This document shows positions 24,240-35,531 of a stretch of DNA of 64,000 nucleotides, one piece after another; position 1 is the first letter of the stretch; the number at the start of each line of letters is the position of its first letter. Both the position numbers and the translations under genes were made by a program. Source of the DNA: Cherax quadricarinatus (lineage: Eukaryota; Arthropoda; Malacostraca; Decapoda; Parastacidae); contig NW_027195234.1 of NCBI RefSeq assembly GCF_038502225.1, positions 1-64,000 on the forward strand, given 5' to 3'. The notes below the pieces were generated by a model that worked only from the letters and a program-made list of their open reading frames with translations, did not search any database and was not told the DNA's origin.

Positions 24240-24978
24240 GACATTTTGACAACCAGCACAATTGCTGTTATGACTAAGTCAGCACTGCTGTGTCATGACT
24301 GTGTCAGTACTGCTATGCCATGACTGTTAGCACTGCTATGTCATGACTGTTAGTACTGCTATGTCATGACTGTCAGTACTGCTGTCATGACTATCAGTAC
24401 TGCTATGTCATGACTATCAGTACTGCTATGTCATGACTATCAGTACTGCTATGTCATGACTATCAGTACTGCTAGGTCATGACTATCAGTCACTGCTATG
24501 TCATGACTATCAGTACTGCTATGTCATGACTGTCAGTCAGCTATGTCATGACTGTTGTGTCATGACTGTCAGTACTCTAGTCATGACTGTTGTGTCATGA
24601 CTGTCAGCACTGTTGTGTCATGACTGTCAGCACTGTTGTGCATGACTGTCAGCACTGTTGTGTCATGACTGTCAGCACTGTTGTCATGACTGTGTCAGCA
24701 CTGTTGTGTCATGACTGTGTCAGCACTGTTGTGTCATGACTGTGTCAGCACTGTTGTGTCATGACTGTCAGCACTGTTGTGGCATGACTGTCAGCACTGT
24801 TGTGTCATGACTGTGTCAACACTGTTGTGTCATGGCTGTCAGCACTGATGTGTCATGACTGTCAGCACTGTTGTGTCATGACTGTCAGCACTGTTGTGTC
24901 ATGATTGTGTCAGTGCTGCTGTGTCATGACTGTGTCAACACTGCTGTGTCATGATTATGTCAGCACTGTGTCACGATG
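24240..24978. repeat. Variable 21-25-bp minisatellite
   Basis: About 30 copies around GTCATGACTGTCAGCACTGT with unit lengths from ~18 to 25 bp (GTCAG versus GTGTCAG, TGCTATG versus TGTTGTG). The first half uses CTGCTATG and the second half CTGTTGTG, so two subfamilies adjoin. TCATGA is palindromic in every unit. Confidence 0.93.
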
Positions 24979-25039
24979 CCTAAAATTGTAATGATACAAA
25001 TAAGGTACATTTGAACCTTATATGTATCATTACAGTTTT

Positions 25040-25172
25040 ATGTATCGTTGTGCATAGAAACACTAGACAAAGATCACACCATAAATACATACATCACTCT
25101 GTTATACATAGAAACACTAGACAAAGATCACACCATAAATACATACATCACTCTGTTATACATAGAAACACC
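25040..25172. repeat. 54-bp direct repeat, two and a half copies
   Basis: GAAACACTAGACAAAGATCA and ACATACATCACTCTGTTATA recur with a 54-bp period. Confidence 0.9.
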
Positions 25173-25204
25173 ATAAATGCTTCGCTCATATACAAACAAA
25201 AACA

Positions 25205-25226
25205 CACACACATATATATATATATG

Positions 25227-25291
<65 letters not shown>

Positions 25292-25310
25292 ATATACATA
25301 CATACAATTT
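25205..25310. repeat. (TA)n-rich microsatellite
   Basis: A compound TA/TATG run. Confidence 0.9.
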
Positions 25311-25366
25311 AAATTAAGGAATTAAATACTATGATATATAAATAGAAGGATAAAATTTAAAATAAT

Positions 25367-25472
25367 TGGCCTCTCCATGGTGGTGTAACCGGACGGTACG
25401 AGTCTACCCGGGTGGATGTGTTTACACAGCACAGATTTCTGTGTGTCCCTCTCTGTAATCACATCTGTCTGT
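25367..25472 (+). mobile_element. SINE-like hairpin element, second family member
   Basis: It starts with an A-box-like TGGTGTAACCGG, then GGTGGATGTGTTTACACAG, a loop with TTTCTGTGTGTCCC, and TGTAATCACATCTG, which folds back on the first segment. Loop and layout match the element at 14352-14510. Confidence 0.55.
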
Positions 25473-25566
25473 ATATAATGATATTAAAACATTTGTTGTA
25501 ATATCATATATGGGTAATGTTCCATGGGGAGGCTACATTTGAAGAGTTAAGTTCCTCTTTGAGGAA

Positions 25567-25862
25567 ATGCTGTGTTTGGGGTTCAAAGCTCTCAACCAAA
25601 TGCTGTGTTTGGGGTTCCCAGCTCTCAACGTCCCCCTCAAATGCTGTGTTTGGGGTTCACAGCTCTCAACGTCCCCCTCAAATGCTGTGTTTGGGGTTCA
25701 CAGCTCTCAACGTGGGGTTCACCCTCAACGTCCCCCTCAAATGCTGTGTTTGGGGTTCACAGCTCTGTCCCCCTCAAATGCTGTGTTTGGGGTTCACAGC
25801 TCTCAACGTCCCCCTCAAATGCTGTGTTTGGGGTTCACAGCTCTCAACGTCCCCCTCAAATG
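25567..25862. repeat. 41-bp minisatellite
   Basis: About seven copies of AATGCTGTGTTTGGGGTTCA followed by CAGCTCTCAACGTCCCCCTC, several shortened. The overlapping plus-strand frames are artefacts. Confidence 0.93.
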
Positions 25863-25921
25863 TACTATGATAGTTTTTTTTTCTTTTTATAATGCGAAGC
25901 CAAGTGAATGAGTGCAATGCA

Positions 25922-25997
25922 CATTATTACACATTGTTAAAGAGTGTTGAGTGAGTGTTAGAGTGCAGAAAGTATTCTTTAACAATGTGTAATAATG
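25922..25997. other. Perfect 21-bp hairpin with 34-nt loop
   Basis: 25922-25942 is the exact inverse complement of 25977-25997. The size fits a small precursor hairpin or the centre of a palindromic element. No flanking element ends were recognised, and nothing here shows transcription. Confidence 0.7.
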
Positions 25998-26714
25998 CAG
26001 AGTGTGTGGGGGTAGTACAGAGTACATTAGCACACAGTGTCCCAGAGTGCAGAGATTGACCAAGTCACTAATCGGAACATTGTTCCATTAAAAGGCTGTC
26101 CTACAAAGAATGTTTTATCCTCACTCTTTTACATAGCACACAGCATCAACTAATTTAATATAGCAAAGGAAGTTATGTGAGTAATTATCATAATCATAAC
26201 GAGAAAGCACAATATTACTGGGAAATAATGTCTTGTCCTTAACCAACACTATTATTATTCACATGTTCAACACTCACTTCTCTATATCGCCTGAGATCAA
26301 CTACAGCCCAGTTAGAAATAACTGATTTTCATAACCAATATATTAAGATTATGGTATATAATAATCTTTTCTTTATGTTTACTTAAGTAGTTGTAGATAC
26401 ATGTCCGAGCAAACATTCTCAACAAGTCAAAGATATGATACAGAATTACTGATGACAATTTGTACACGATTTCGCTGTTAGAAATTACAAAATTTGTTCC
26501 TAACATCTTAATTAAACTTGTTTAAAAAAAGACACTGCAAAAATTGGTAATGAAAACTACTATCTAAATGAAAAATAAATTGTTTATTTACTTTTATACT
26601 ATATATTTTAAGCCCCTGAAAGCCGACTACAGCTTATCCAGCGAAGTTTTTTTTTTACATATAAATGGAAAATTATAGAAGATTGATGTATGAAACAGAG
26701 TTGTTTATAGTCAG
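25998..26714. other. Unannotated AT-rich sequence
   Basis: No gene or repeat recognised. Confidence 0.4.
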
Positions 26715-26885
26715 GGTCGATACTTCACCTGTAGTTCACATCACACCTTCACCTGTAATGAACCTTGCATATTCACCTGTAATTTGTCCTTACATCTTCA
26801 CCTGTAATTCGTCTTGTGTATGCCCCTGTAGTTCACCTACACCTTCATCTGTAATTCGCCTTTACACCTTCACCTGTAAATCGTA
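26715..26885. repeat. Degenerate ~30-bp tandem repeat
   Basis: Six or so imperfect copies around CTTCACCTGTAATTCGTCTT with varied linkers. Confidence 0.8.
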
Positions 26886-26964
26886 AAAGAAGCAAAAGGC
26901 ACAATACAGTCACTGGAACAATTTACAAAAACCCCCACATAGAAGAAGCTTATGACAATTTGAT

Positions 26965-29900
26965 TGGGAAGGAAGGTTGCTGTTACCCTTGATGTGGGAA
27001 GGAAGGTTGCTGTTACCCTTGATGTGGGAAGGAAGGTTGCTGTTACCCTTGATGTGGGAAGGAAGGTTGCTGTTACCCTTGATGTGGGAAGGAAGGTTGC
27101 TGTTACCCTTGATGTGGGAAGGAAGGTTGCTGTTACCCTTGATGTGGGAAGGAAGGTTGCTGTTACCCTTGATGTGGGAAGGAAGGTTGCTGTTACCCTT
27201 GATGTGGGAAGGAAGGTTGCTGTTACCCTTGATGTGGGAAGGAAGGTTGCTGTTACCCTTGATGTGGGAAGGAAGGTTGCTGTTACCCTTGATGTGGGAA
27301 GGAAGGTTGCTGTTACCCTTGATGTGGGAAGGAAGGTTGCTGTTACCCTTGATGTGGGAAGGAAGGTTGCTGTTACCCTTGATGTGGGAAGGAAGGTTGC
27401 TGTTACCCTTGATGTGGGAAGGAAGGTTGCTGTTACCCTTGATGTGGGAAGGAAGGTTGCTGTTACCCTTGATGTGGGAAGGAAGGTTGCTGTTACCCTT
27501 GATGTGGGAAGGAAGGTTGCTGTTACCCTTGATGTGGGAAGGAAGGTTGCTGTTACCCTTGATGTGGGAAGGAAGGTTGCTGTTACCCTTTATGTGGGAA
27601 GGAAGGTTGCTGTTACCCTTGATGTGGGAAGGAAGGTTGCTGTTACCCTTGATGTGGGAAGGAAGGAAGGTTGCTGTTACCCTTGATGTGGGAAGGAAGG
27701 TTGCTGTTACCCTTGATGTGGGAAGGATGGTTGCTGTTACCCTTGATGTGGGAAGGAAGGTTGCTGTTACCCTTGATGTGGGAAGGAAGGTTGCTGTTAC
27801 CCTTGATGTGGGAAGGAAGGTTGCTGTTACCCTTGATGTGGGAAGGAAGGTTGCTGTTACCCTTGATGTGGGAAGGAAGGTTGCTGTTACCCTTGATGTG
27901 GGAAGGAAGGTTGCTGTTACCCTTGATGTGGGAAGGAAGGTTGCTGTTACCCTTGATGTGGGAAGGAAGGTTGCTGTTACCCTTGATGTGGGAAGGTAGG
28001 TTGCTGTTACCCTTGATGTGGGAAGGAAGGTTGCTGTTACCCTTGATGTGGGAAGGAAGGTTGCTGTTACCCTTGATGTGGGAAGGAAGGTTGCTGTTAC
28101 CCTTGATGTGGGAAGGAAGGTTGCTGTTACCCTTGATGTGGGAAGGAAGGTTGCTGTTACCCTTGATGTGGGAAGGAAGGTTGCTGTTACCCTTGATGTG
28201 GGAAGGAAGGTTGCTGTTACCCTTGATGTGGGAAGGAAGGTTGCTGTTACCCTTGATGTGGGAAGGAAGGTTGCTGTTACCCTTGATGTGGGAAGGAAGG
28301 TTGCTGTTACCCTTGATGTGGGAAGGAAGGTTGCTGTTACCCTTGATGTGGGAAGGAAGGTTGCTGTTACCCTTGATGTGGGAAGGAAGGTTGCTGTTAC
28401 CCTTGATGTGGGAAGGAAGGTTGCTGTTACCCTTGATGTGGGAAGGAAGGTTGCTGTTACCCTTGATGTGGGAAGGAAGGTTGCTGTTACCCTTGATGTG
28501 GGAAGGAAGGTTGCTGTTACCCTTGATGTGGGAAGGAAGGTTGCTGTTACCCTTGATGTGGGAAGGAAGGTTGCTGTTACCCTTGATGTGGGAAGGAAGG
28601 TTGCTGTTACCCTTGATGTGGGAAGGAAGGTTGCTGTTACCCTTGATGTGGGAAGGAAGGTTGCTGTTACCCTTGATGTGGGAAGGAAGGTTGCTGTTAC
28701 CCTTGATGTGGGAAGGAAGGTTGCTGTTACCCTTGATGTGGGAAGGAAGGTTGCTGTTACCCTTGATGTGGGAAGGAAGGTTGCTGTTACCCTTGATGTG
28801 GGAAGGAAGGTTGCTGTTACCCTTGATGTGGGAAGGAAGGTTGCTGTTACCCTTGATGTGGGAAGGAAGGTTGCTGTTACCCTTGATGTGGGAAGGAAGG
28901 TTGCTGTTACCCTTGATGTGGGAAGGAAGGTTGCTGTTACCCTTGATGTGGGAAGGAAGGTTGCTGTTACCCTTGATGTGGGAAGGAAGGTTGCTGTTAC
29001 CCTTGATGTGGGAAGGAAGGTTGCTGTTACCCTTGATGTGGGAAGGAAGGTTGCTGTTGCCCTTGATGTGGGAAGGAAGGTTGCTGTTACCCTTGATGTG
29101 GGAAGGAAGGTTGCTGTTACCCTTGATGTGGGAAGGAAGGTTGCTGTTACCCTTGATGTGGGAAGGAAGGTTGCTGTTACCCTTGATGTGGGAAGGAAGG
29201 TTGCTGTTACCCTTGATGTGGGAAGGAAGGTTGCTGTTACCCTTGATGTGGGAAGGAAGATTGCTGTTACCCTTGATGTGGGAAGGAAGGTTGCTGTTAC
29301 CCTTGATGTGGGAAGGAAGGTTGCTGTTACCTTTGATGTGGGAAGGAAGGTTGCTGTTACCCTTGATGTGGGAAGGAAGGTTGCTGTTACCCTTGATGTG
29401 GGAAGGAAGGTTGCTGTTACCCTTGATGTGGGAAGGAAGGTTGCTGTTACCCTTGATGTGGGAAGGAAGGTTGCTGTTACCCTTGATGTGGGAAGGAAGG
29501 TTGCTGTTACCCTTGATGTGGGAAGGAAGGTTGCTGTTACCCTTGATGTGGGAAGGAAGGTTGCTGTTAACCTTGATGTGGGAAGGAAGGTTGCTGTTAC
29601 CCTTGATGTGGGAAGGAAGGTTGCTGTTACCCTTGATGTGGGAAGGAAGGTTGCTGTTACCCTTGATGTGGGAAGGAAGGTTGCTGTTACCCTTGATGTG
29701 GGAAGGAAGGTTGCTGTTACCCTTGATGTGGGAAGGAAGGTTGCTGTTACCCTTGATGTGGGAAGGAAGGTTGCTGTTACCCTTGATGTGGGAAGGAAGG
29801 TTGCTGTTACCCTTGATGTGGGAAGGAAGGTTGCTGTTACCCTTGATGTGGGAAGGAAGGTTGCTGTTACCCTTGATGTGGGAAGGAAGGTTGCTGTTAC

Positions 29901-32140
29901 CCTTGATGTGGGAAGGAAGGTTGCTGTTACCCTTGATGTGGGAAGGAAGGTTGCTGTTACCCTTGATGTGGGAAGGAAGGTTGCTGTTACCCTTGATGTG
30001 GGAAGGAAGGTTGCTGTTACCCTTCATGTGGGAAGGAAGGTTGCTGTTACCCTTGATGTGGGAAGGAAGGTTGCTGTTACCCTTGATGTGGGAAGGAAGG
30101 TTGCTGTTACCCTTGATGTGGGAAGGAAGGTTGCTGTTACCCTTGATGTGGGAAGGAAGGTTGCTGTTACCCTTGATGTGGGAAGGAAGGTTGCTGTTAC
30201 ATTTGATGTGGGAAGGAAGGTTGCTGTTACCCTTGATGTGGGAAGGAAGGTTGCTGTTACCCTTCATGTGGGAAGGAAGGTTGCTGTTACCCTTGATGTG
30301 GGAAGGAAGGTTGCTGTTAACCTTGATGTGGGAAGGAAGGTTGCTGTTACCCTTGATGTGGGAAGGAAGGTTGCTGTTAACCTTGATGTGGGAAGGAAGG
30401 TTGCTGTTACCCTTGATGTGGGAAGGAAGGTTGCTGTTACCCTTGATGTGGGAAGGAAGGTTGCTGTTACCCTTGATGTGGAAAGGGAGGTTGCTGTTAA
30501 TCTTGATGTGGGAAGGAAGGTTGCTGTTACCCTTTATGTGGGAAGGAAGGTTGCTGTTACCCTTTATGTGGGAAGGAAGGTTGCTGTTACCCTTTATGTG
30601 GGAAGGAAGGTTGCTGTTACCCTTGATGTGGGAAGGAAGGTTGCTGTTACCCTTGATGTGGGAAGGAAGGTTGCTGTTACCCTTGATGTGGGAAGGAAGG
30701 TTGCTGTTACCCTTGATGTGGGAAGGAAGGTTGCTGTTACCCTTGATGTGGGAAGGAAGGTTGCTGTTACCCTTCATGTGGGAAGGAAGGTTGCTGTTAC
30801 CCTTGATGTGGGAAGGAAGGTTGCTGTTACCCTTGATGTGGGAAGGAAGGTTGCTGTTACCCTTGATGTGGGAAGGAAGGTTGCTGTTACCCTTCATGTG
30901 GGAAGGAAGGTTGCTGTTATCCTTGATGTGGGAAGGGAGGTTGCTGTTACCCTTGATGTGGGAAGGGAGGTTCCTGTTACCCTTGATGTGGGAAGAAAGG
31001 TTGCTGTTACCCTTGATGTGGGAAGAAAGGTTGCTGTTACCCTTGATGTGGGAAGGAAGGTTGCTGTTACCCTTGATGTGGGAAGGAAGGTTGCTGTTAC
31101 CCTTGATGTGGGAAGGAAGGTTGCTGTTACCCTTGATGTGGGAAGGAAGGTTGCTGTTACCCTTGATGTGGGAAGGAAGGTTGCTGTTACCCTTGATGTG
31201 GGAAGGAAGGTTGCTGTTACCCTTGATGTGGGAAGGAAGGTTGCTGTTACCCTTGATGTGGGAAGGAAGGTTGCTGTTACCCTTGATGTGGGAAGGAAGG
31301 TTGCTGTTACCCTTGATGTGGGAAGGAAGGTTGCTGTTAACCTTGATGTGGGAAGGAAGGTTGCTGTTACCCTTGATGTGGGAAGGAAGGTTGCTGTTAC
31401 CCTTGATGTGGGAAGGAAGGTTGCTGTTACCCTTGATGTGGGAAGGAAGGTTGCTGTTACCCTTAATGTGGGAAGGAAGGTTGCTGTTACCCTTCATGTG
31501 GGAAGGAAGGTTGCTGTTACCCTTGATGTGGGAAGGAAGGTTGCTGTTACCCTTGATGTGGGAAGGAAGGTTGCTGTTATCCTTGATGTGGGAAGGGAGG
31601 TTGCTGTTACCCTTGATGTGGGAAGGGAGGTTGCTGTTACCCTTGATGTGGGAAGAAAGGTTGCTGTTACCCTTCATGTGGGAAGAAAGGTTGCTGTTAT
31701 CCTTGATGTGGGAAGGGAGGTTGCTGTTACCCTTGATGTGGGAAGAAAGGTTGCTGGTACCCTTGATGTGGGAAGGGAGGTTGCTGTTACCCTTCATGTG
31801 GGGAGAAAGGTTGCTGGTACCCTTGATGTGGGAAGAAAGGTTGCTGTTACCCTTCATGTGGGAAGAAAGGTTGCTGGTACCCTTGATGTGGGAAGGGAGG
31901 TTGCTGTTACCCTTCATGTGGGAAGAAAGGTTGCTGTTACATATGATGTGGGAAGGGAGGTTGCTCTTACATATAATGTGGGAAGGGAGGTTCCTGTTAC
32001 CCTTGATGTGGGAAGGGAGGTTGCTCTTACATATAATGTGGGAAGGGAGGTTGCTCTTACATATAATGTGGGAAGGGAGGTTGCTCTTACATATAATGTG
32101 GGAAGGGAGGTTGCTCTTACATATAATGTGGGAAGGGAGG
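26965..32140. repeat. 30-bp satellite array
   Basis: About 170 copies of a 30-bp unit made of GGAAGGAAGGTTGCTGTTAC and CCTTGATGTG. Units up to about 29000 are nearly all identical. Substitutions become frequent after 30000, and from 31900 the units carry ACATATAATG and GGAAGGGAGG. A single extra GGAA occurs at about 27661. Because 30 is a multiple of three and the unit is stop-free in several frames, both strands show frames of 1420-1500 codons, one of them repeating GRKVAVTLDV. I regard these as non-coding. Confidence 0.98.
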
Positions 32141-32528
32141 ATGGTAAATATAATCAGACATGGTGTAATTTAAATAATTTCGCAGTGTATGAGTATTTAA
32201 AACAATACTTGAAATTTCTACTGTTTCTCATCTGCAGCTGTTTTCTTTTTCAAGTTTCTTATTATTTTTTGGAGGTGATGATGTGGACGGACTTGTGCTG
32301 AATTGACCAGCAATTGTGCAGCTTTGGTTATGGCAACGTTTGTTTTTAAGTCAAGTCTGACGACAAAATACAGTTGATTCTCTCAGAATTCAGATATTCT
32401 ATCAACCTACTTACCAGAGTAACTAAACTATTTCAGTACATTCCCATAAGTCATGCAGTGCTCGCGTGTCAAAGTCAGTTTACTATTTGCTTTGGATGCT
32501 GACTTTTTCAGCTAACTTTGGAAAAAGA
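32141..32528. other. Unannotated sequence
   Basis: Unrecognised. It may be the decayed upstream part of the following pseudogene. Confidence 0.35.
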
Positions 32529-33060
32529 TGCCCCTTAACTACGTGAACATTATAACTTTTGTTATGCAGAACTGACTTTCCCCTCGCAACAACCATCAGT
32601 GGCAACTTTGTGGCGAATGAAGTTGCTGCTATTTTCCTTGTACTGCAGCTAGACTACACCAAGTATTGCTGTTTTCTTTGAGTGGGATACCCGGACGAGG
32701 ACTTATTATATCAAAAAGTATTAGCCACCCTGACACTCAGTGAACCCTTGAACAAAAAATGTTCGGTATTCTCTACCTGAAGACCCGAGCTTGATTTTGT
32801 TACAACGTTTACACGTTATAGTCTGGACAAAACGGTGGCAATATTAAAGAACCTCGGTAGTAAATCCTCGAGGCTCAATGATGCAAAAATCAATGGGGAT
32901 GAATTGGTTGGTCCAAAGATTCGCGAGTTTCTTTGAGATGAGGAGTTGAATTATATACTAGTCTGTGAGGAGAAAAATGCGTGGTATACCTTATAATTAG
33001 TTGCAAAAAAAATTCTCGGAAATGCCAAAACTGACAGTTACAGAGAATAAGTGGAAACCT
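32529..33060 (+). pseudogene. Decayed copy of an uncharacterised arthropod multicopy protein family
   Basis: Plus-strand fragments in two or more frames resemble a family I remember from arthropod genomes, whose members carry phrases like LGLQLGYTKYCCFLCEWD. Here I read LVLQLDYTKYCCFL, then EWDTRTRTYYIKKY after a one-base shift, then RLNDAKINGDELVGPKIREF, EEKNAWYTL and KKILGNAKTDSYRE, in the same order as in that family. An N-terminal start-like fragment (MPLNYVN) lies at 32529. Internal stops and shifts are frequent, and the middle of the protein is missing. Function is unknown to me; the high copy number in arthropods suggests it travels with a mobile element. Confidence 0.55.
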
Positions 33061-33139
33061 GCCGTTGTCCTGTCAACAGATGGGTTGCAATATGCGTATG
33101 AAGAGGAACCGTCATCGAGGAACAATACCAGGGGTAGCA

Positions 33140-35135
33140 CAGTGCTCTCAGTGATGCTGAAAGTGACAATAACCAACAGTGGTAAACACATCACTGGTAG
33201 CACAGTGCTCTCAGTGATGCTGACAGTGACAATAACCAACAGTGGTAAACACATCACTGGTAGCACAGTGCTCTCAGCGGTGCTGACAGTGACAACAGTG
33301 AACACATCACTGGTAGCACAGTGCTCTCACTGTGTGACAGTGCACAGTGAACACAATAGCACAACTCTCAGTGGTGAACACATCACTGGTAGACAGTGAC
33401 AATAACCAACAGTGACAATAACCAACAGTGAACACATCACTGGTAGCACAGTGCTCTCAGTGGTGCTGACAGTGACAATAACCAACAGTGGTAAACACAT
33501 CACTGGTAGCACAGTGCTCTCAGCGGTGCTGACAGTGACAATAACCAACAGTGGTGAACACATCACTGGTAGCACAGTGCTCTCAGTGGTGCTGACAGTG
33601 ACAATAACCAACAGTGGTAAATACATCACTGATAGTACAGTGCTCTCAGCGGTGTTGACAGTGACAATAACATCAGTGGACACATCACTGGTAGCACAGT
33701 ACTCACAACAGTGCTGACAGTGACAATAATCACAACAGTGCTCTGGTGAACACATCACTGGTAGCACAGTGCTCTCAGTGGTGCTAACAGTGACAATACC
33801 AACAGTGGTGAAACACATCACTGGTAGACAATAACCAACAGTGAACACTCTGGTAGCAGCTCTCAGTGGTGCTGACAGTGACAATAACCAACAGTGGTGA
33901 ACACATCACTGGTAGCACAGTGCTCTCAGTGGTGCTGACAGTGACAATAACCAACAGTGGTGAACACATCACTGGTAGCACAGTGCTCTCAGTGGTGCTG
34001 ACAGTGACAATAACCAACAGTGGTGAACACATCACTGGTAGCACAGTGCTCTCAGTGGTGCTGACAGTGACAATAACCAACAGTGGTGAACACATCACTG
34101 GTAGCACAGTGCTCTCAGTGGTGCTGACAGTGACAATAACCAACAGTGGTGAACACATCACTGGTAGCACAGTGCTCTCAGTGGTGCTGACAGTGACAAT
34201 AACCAACAGTGGTGAACACATCACTGGTAGCACAGTGCTCTCAGTGGTGCTGACAGTGACAATAACCAACAGTGGTGAACACATCACTGGTAGCACAGTG
34301 CTCTCAGTGGTGCTGACAGTGACAATAACCAACAGTGGTGAACACATCACTGGTAGCACAGTGCTCTCAGTGGTGTGCTGACAGTGACAATAACCAACAG
34401 TGGTGAACACATCACTGGTAGCACAGTGCTCTCAGTGGTGCTGACAGTGACAATAACCAACAGTGGTGAACACATCACTGGTAGCACAGTGCTCTCAGTG
34501 GTGCTGACAGTGACAATAACCAACAGTGGTGAACACATCACTGGTAGCACAGTGCTCTCAGTGGTGCTGACAGTGACAATAACCAACAGTGGTGAACACA
34601 TCACTGGTAGCACAGTGCTCTCAGTGGTGCTGACAGTGACAATAACCAACAGTGGTGAACACATCACTGGTAGCACAGTGCTCTCAGTGGTGCTGACAGT
34701 GACAATAACCAACAGTGGTGAACACATCACTGGTAGCACAGTGCTCTCAGTGGTGCTGACAGTGACAATAACCAACAGTGGTGAACACATCACTGGTAGC
34801 ACAGTGCTCTCAGTGGTGCTGACAGTGACAATAACCAACAGTGGTGAACACATCACTGGTAGCACAGTGCTCTCAGTGGTGCTGACAGTGACAATAACCA
34901 ACAGTGGTGAACACATCACTGGTAGCACAGTGCTCTCAGTGGTGCTGACAGTGACAATAACCAACAGTGGTGAACACATCACTGGTAGCACAGTGCTCTC
35001 AGTGGTGCTGACAGTGACAATAACCAACAGTGGTGAACACATCACTGGTAGCACAGTGCTCTCAGTGGTGCTGACAGTGACAATAACCAACAGTGGTGAA
35101 CACATCACTGGTAGCACAGTGCTCTCAGTGTTGAT
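33140..35135. repeat. 63-bp minisatellite
   Basis: About 31 copies of a 63-bp unit that includes CTGGTAGCACAGTGCTCTCA, GTGGTGCTGACAGTGACAAT and AACCAACAGTGGTGAACACA. Units from 33880 to 35110 are uniform apart from one 2-bp insertion near 34374. Those from 33140 to 33870 are variable and partly truncated. Because 63 is a multiple of three, both strands stay open with a 21-residue repeat. I see no start context, signal peptide or splice structure and treat the frames as artefacts. Confidence 0.97.
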
Positions 35136-35215
35136 GGTAGTCAACTCTGGGTTGTACAATCCTTAGAGTTATGCATAAATTTCTTTATTTTCATAACAGA
35201 AGCCTACCTAATGTG

Positions 35216-35309
35216 CAGAGGCGTCGTTAGGGGGGGGCGGGGGGGGGCGCCCCGGGTGACACCATTTAGGGGGTGACACCAAAGAGCCTCTAAAGAAGGT
35301 GACACTAAA
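35216..35309 (+). mobile_element. hAT left terminal segment
   Basis: Begins CAGAGGCGTCGTTAGGG, followed by a G-rich stretch, GCGCCCCGGGTGACACC and two more GGTGACAC phrases. The right end of the element carries related GGTGTTACC and GGTGTCCCCC phrases. These subterminal motifs are likely transposase-binding repeats, by analogy with other hAT elements. Confidence 0.7.
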
Positions 35310-35390
35310 AACATAAGAAAGGAGGAACACTGCAGCAGGCCTACTGACCCATACTAGGCAGTGCTGCAGCAACATAAGAGAAAAATCCTT
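35310..35390 (-). mobile_element. CR1-like LINE 3'-tail fragment
   Basis: Contains ACATAAGAAAGGAGGAACAC then TGCAGCAGGCCTACTGACCC. On the minus strand this is the end of the CR1-like 3' UTR followed by a (TTCTTATG)-type repeat. It matches the better-preserved copy at 41088-41486. Confidence 0.75.
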
Positions 35391-35531
35391 TGTTTCTATA
35401 TAGCCTATTATATGATTACAGAGTACAATTAGGCCTATATAGGGAAAATCAATGACGCTATATGATAAACTACGATAAATCGACAATTTTATTTATGATG
35501 TTTTGGAAAAACCCTTAATGGTCCTGGCATC
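35391..35531. other. Unannotated sequence, possibly hAT interior
   Basis: AT-rich, no domain. It could be non-coding hAT sequence between the left terminus and the array. Confidence 0.35.

Noticed and set aside
26977..32301. Reading frames of 1420-1500 codons on both strands with a repeated decapeptide (GRKVAVTLDV and others)
   Set aside because: They exactly follow a 30-bp DNA repeat with no stop in several frames, on both strands at once. No start context, signal peptide or flanking unique coding sequence.
33866..35166. Repeated 21-residue frame (VLTVTITNSGEHITG...) resembling a beta-repeat surface protein
   Set aside because: Arises from the 63-bp DNA repeat, and the opposite strand is open as well. 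No unique N- or C-terminal sequence.
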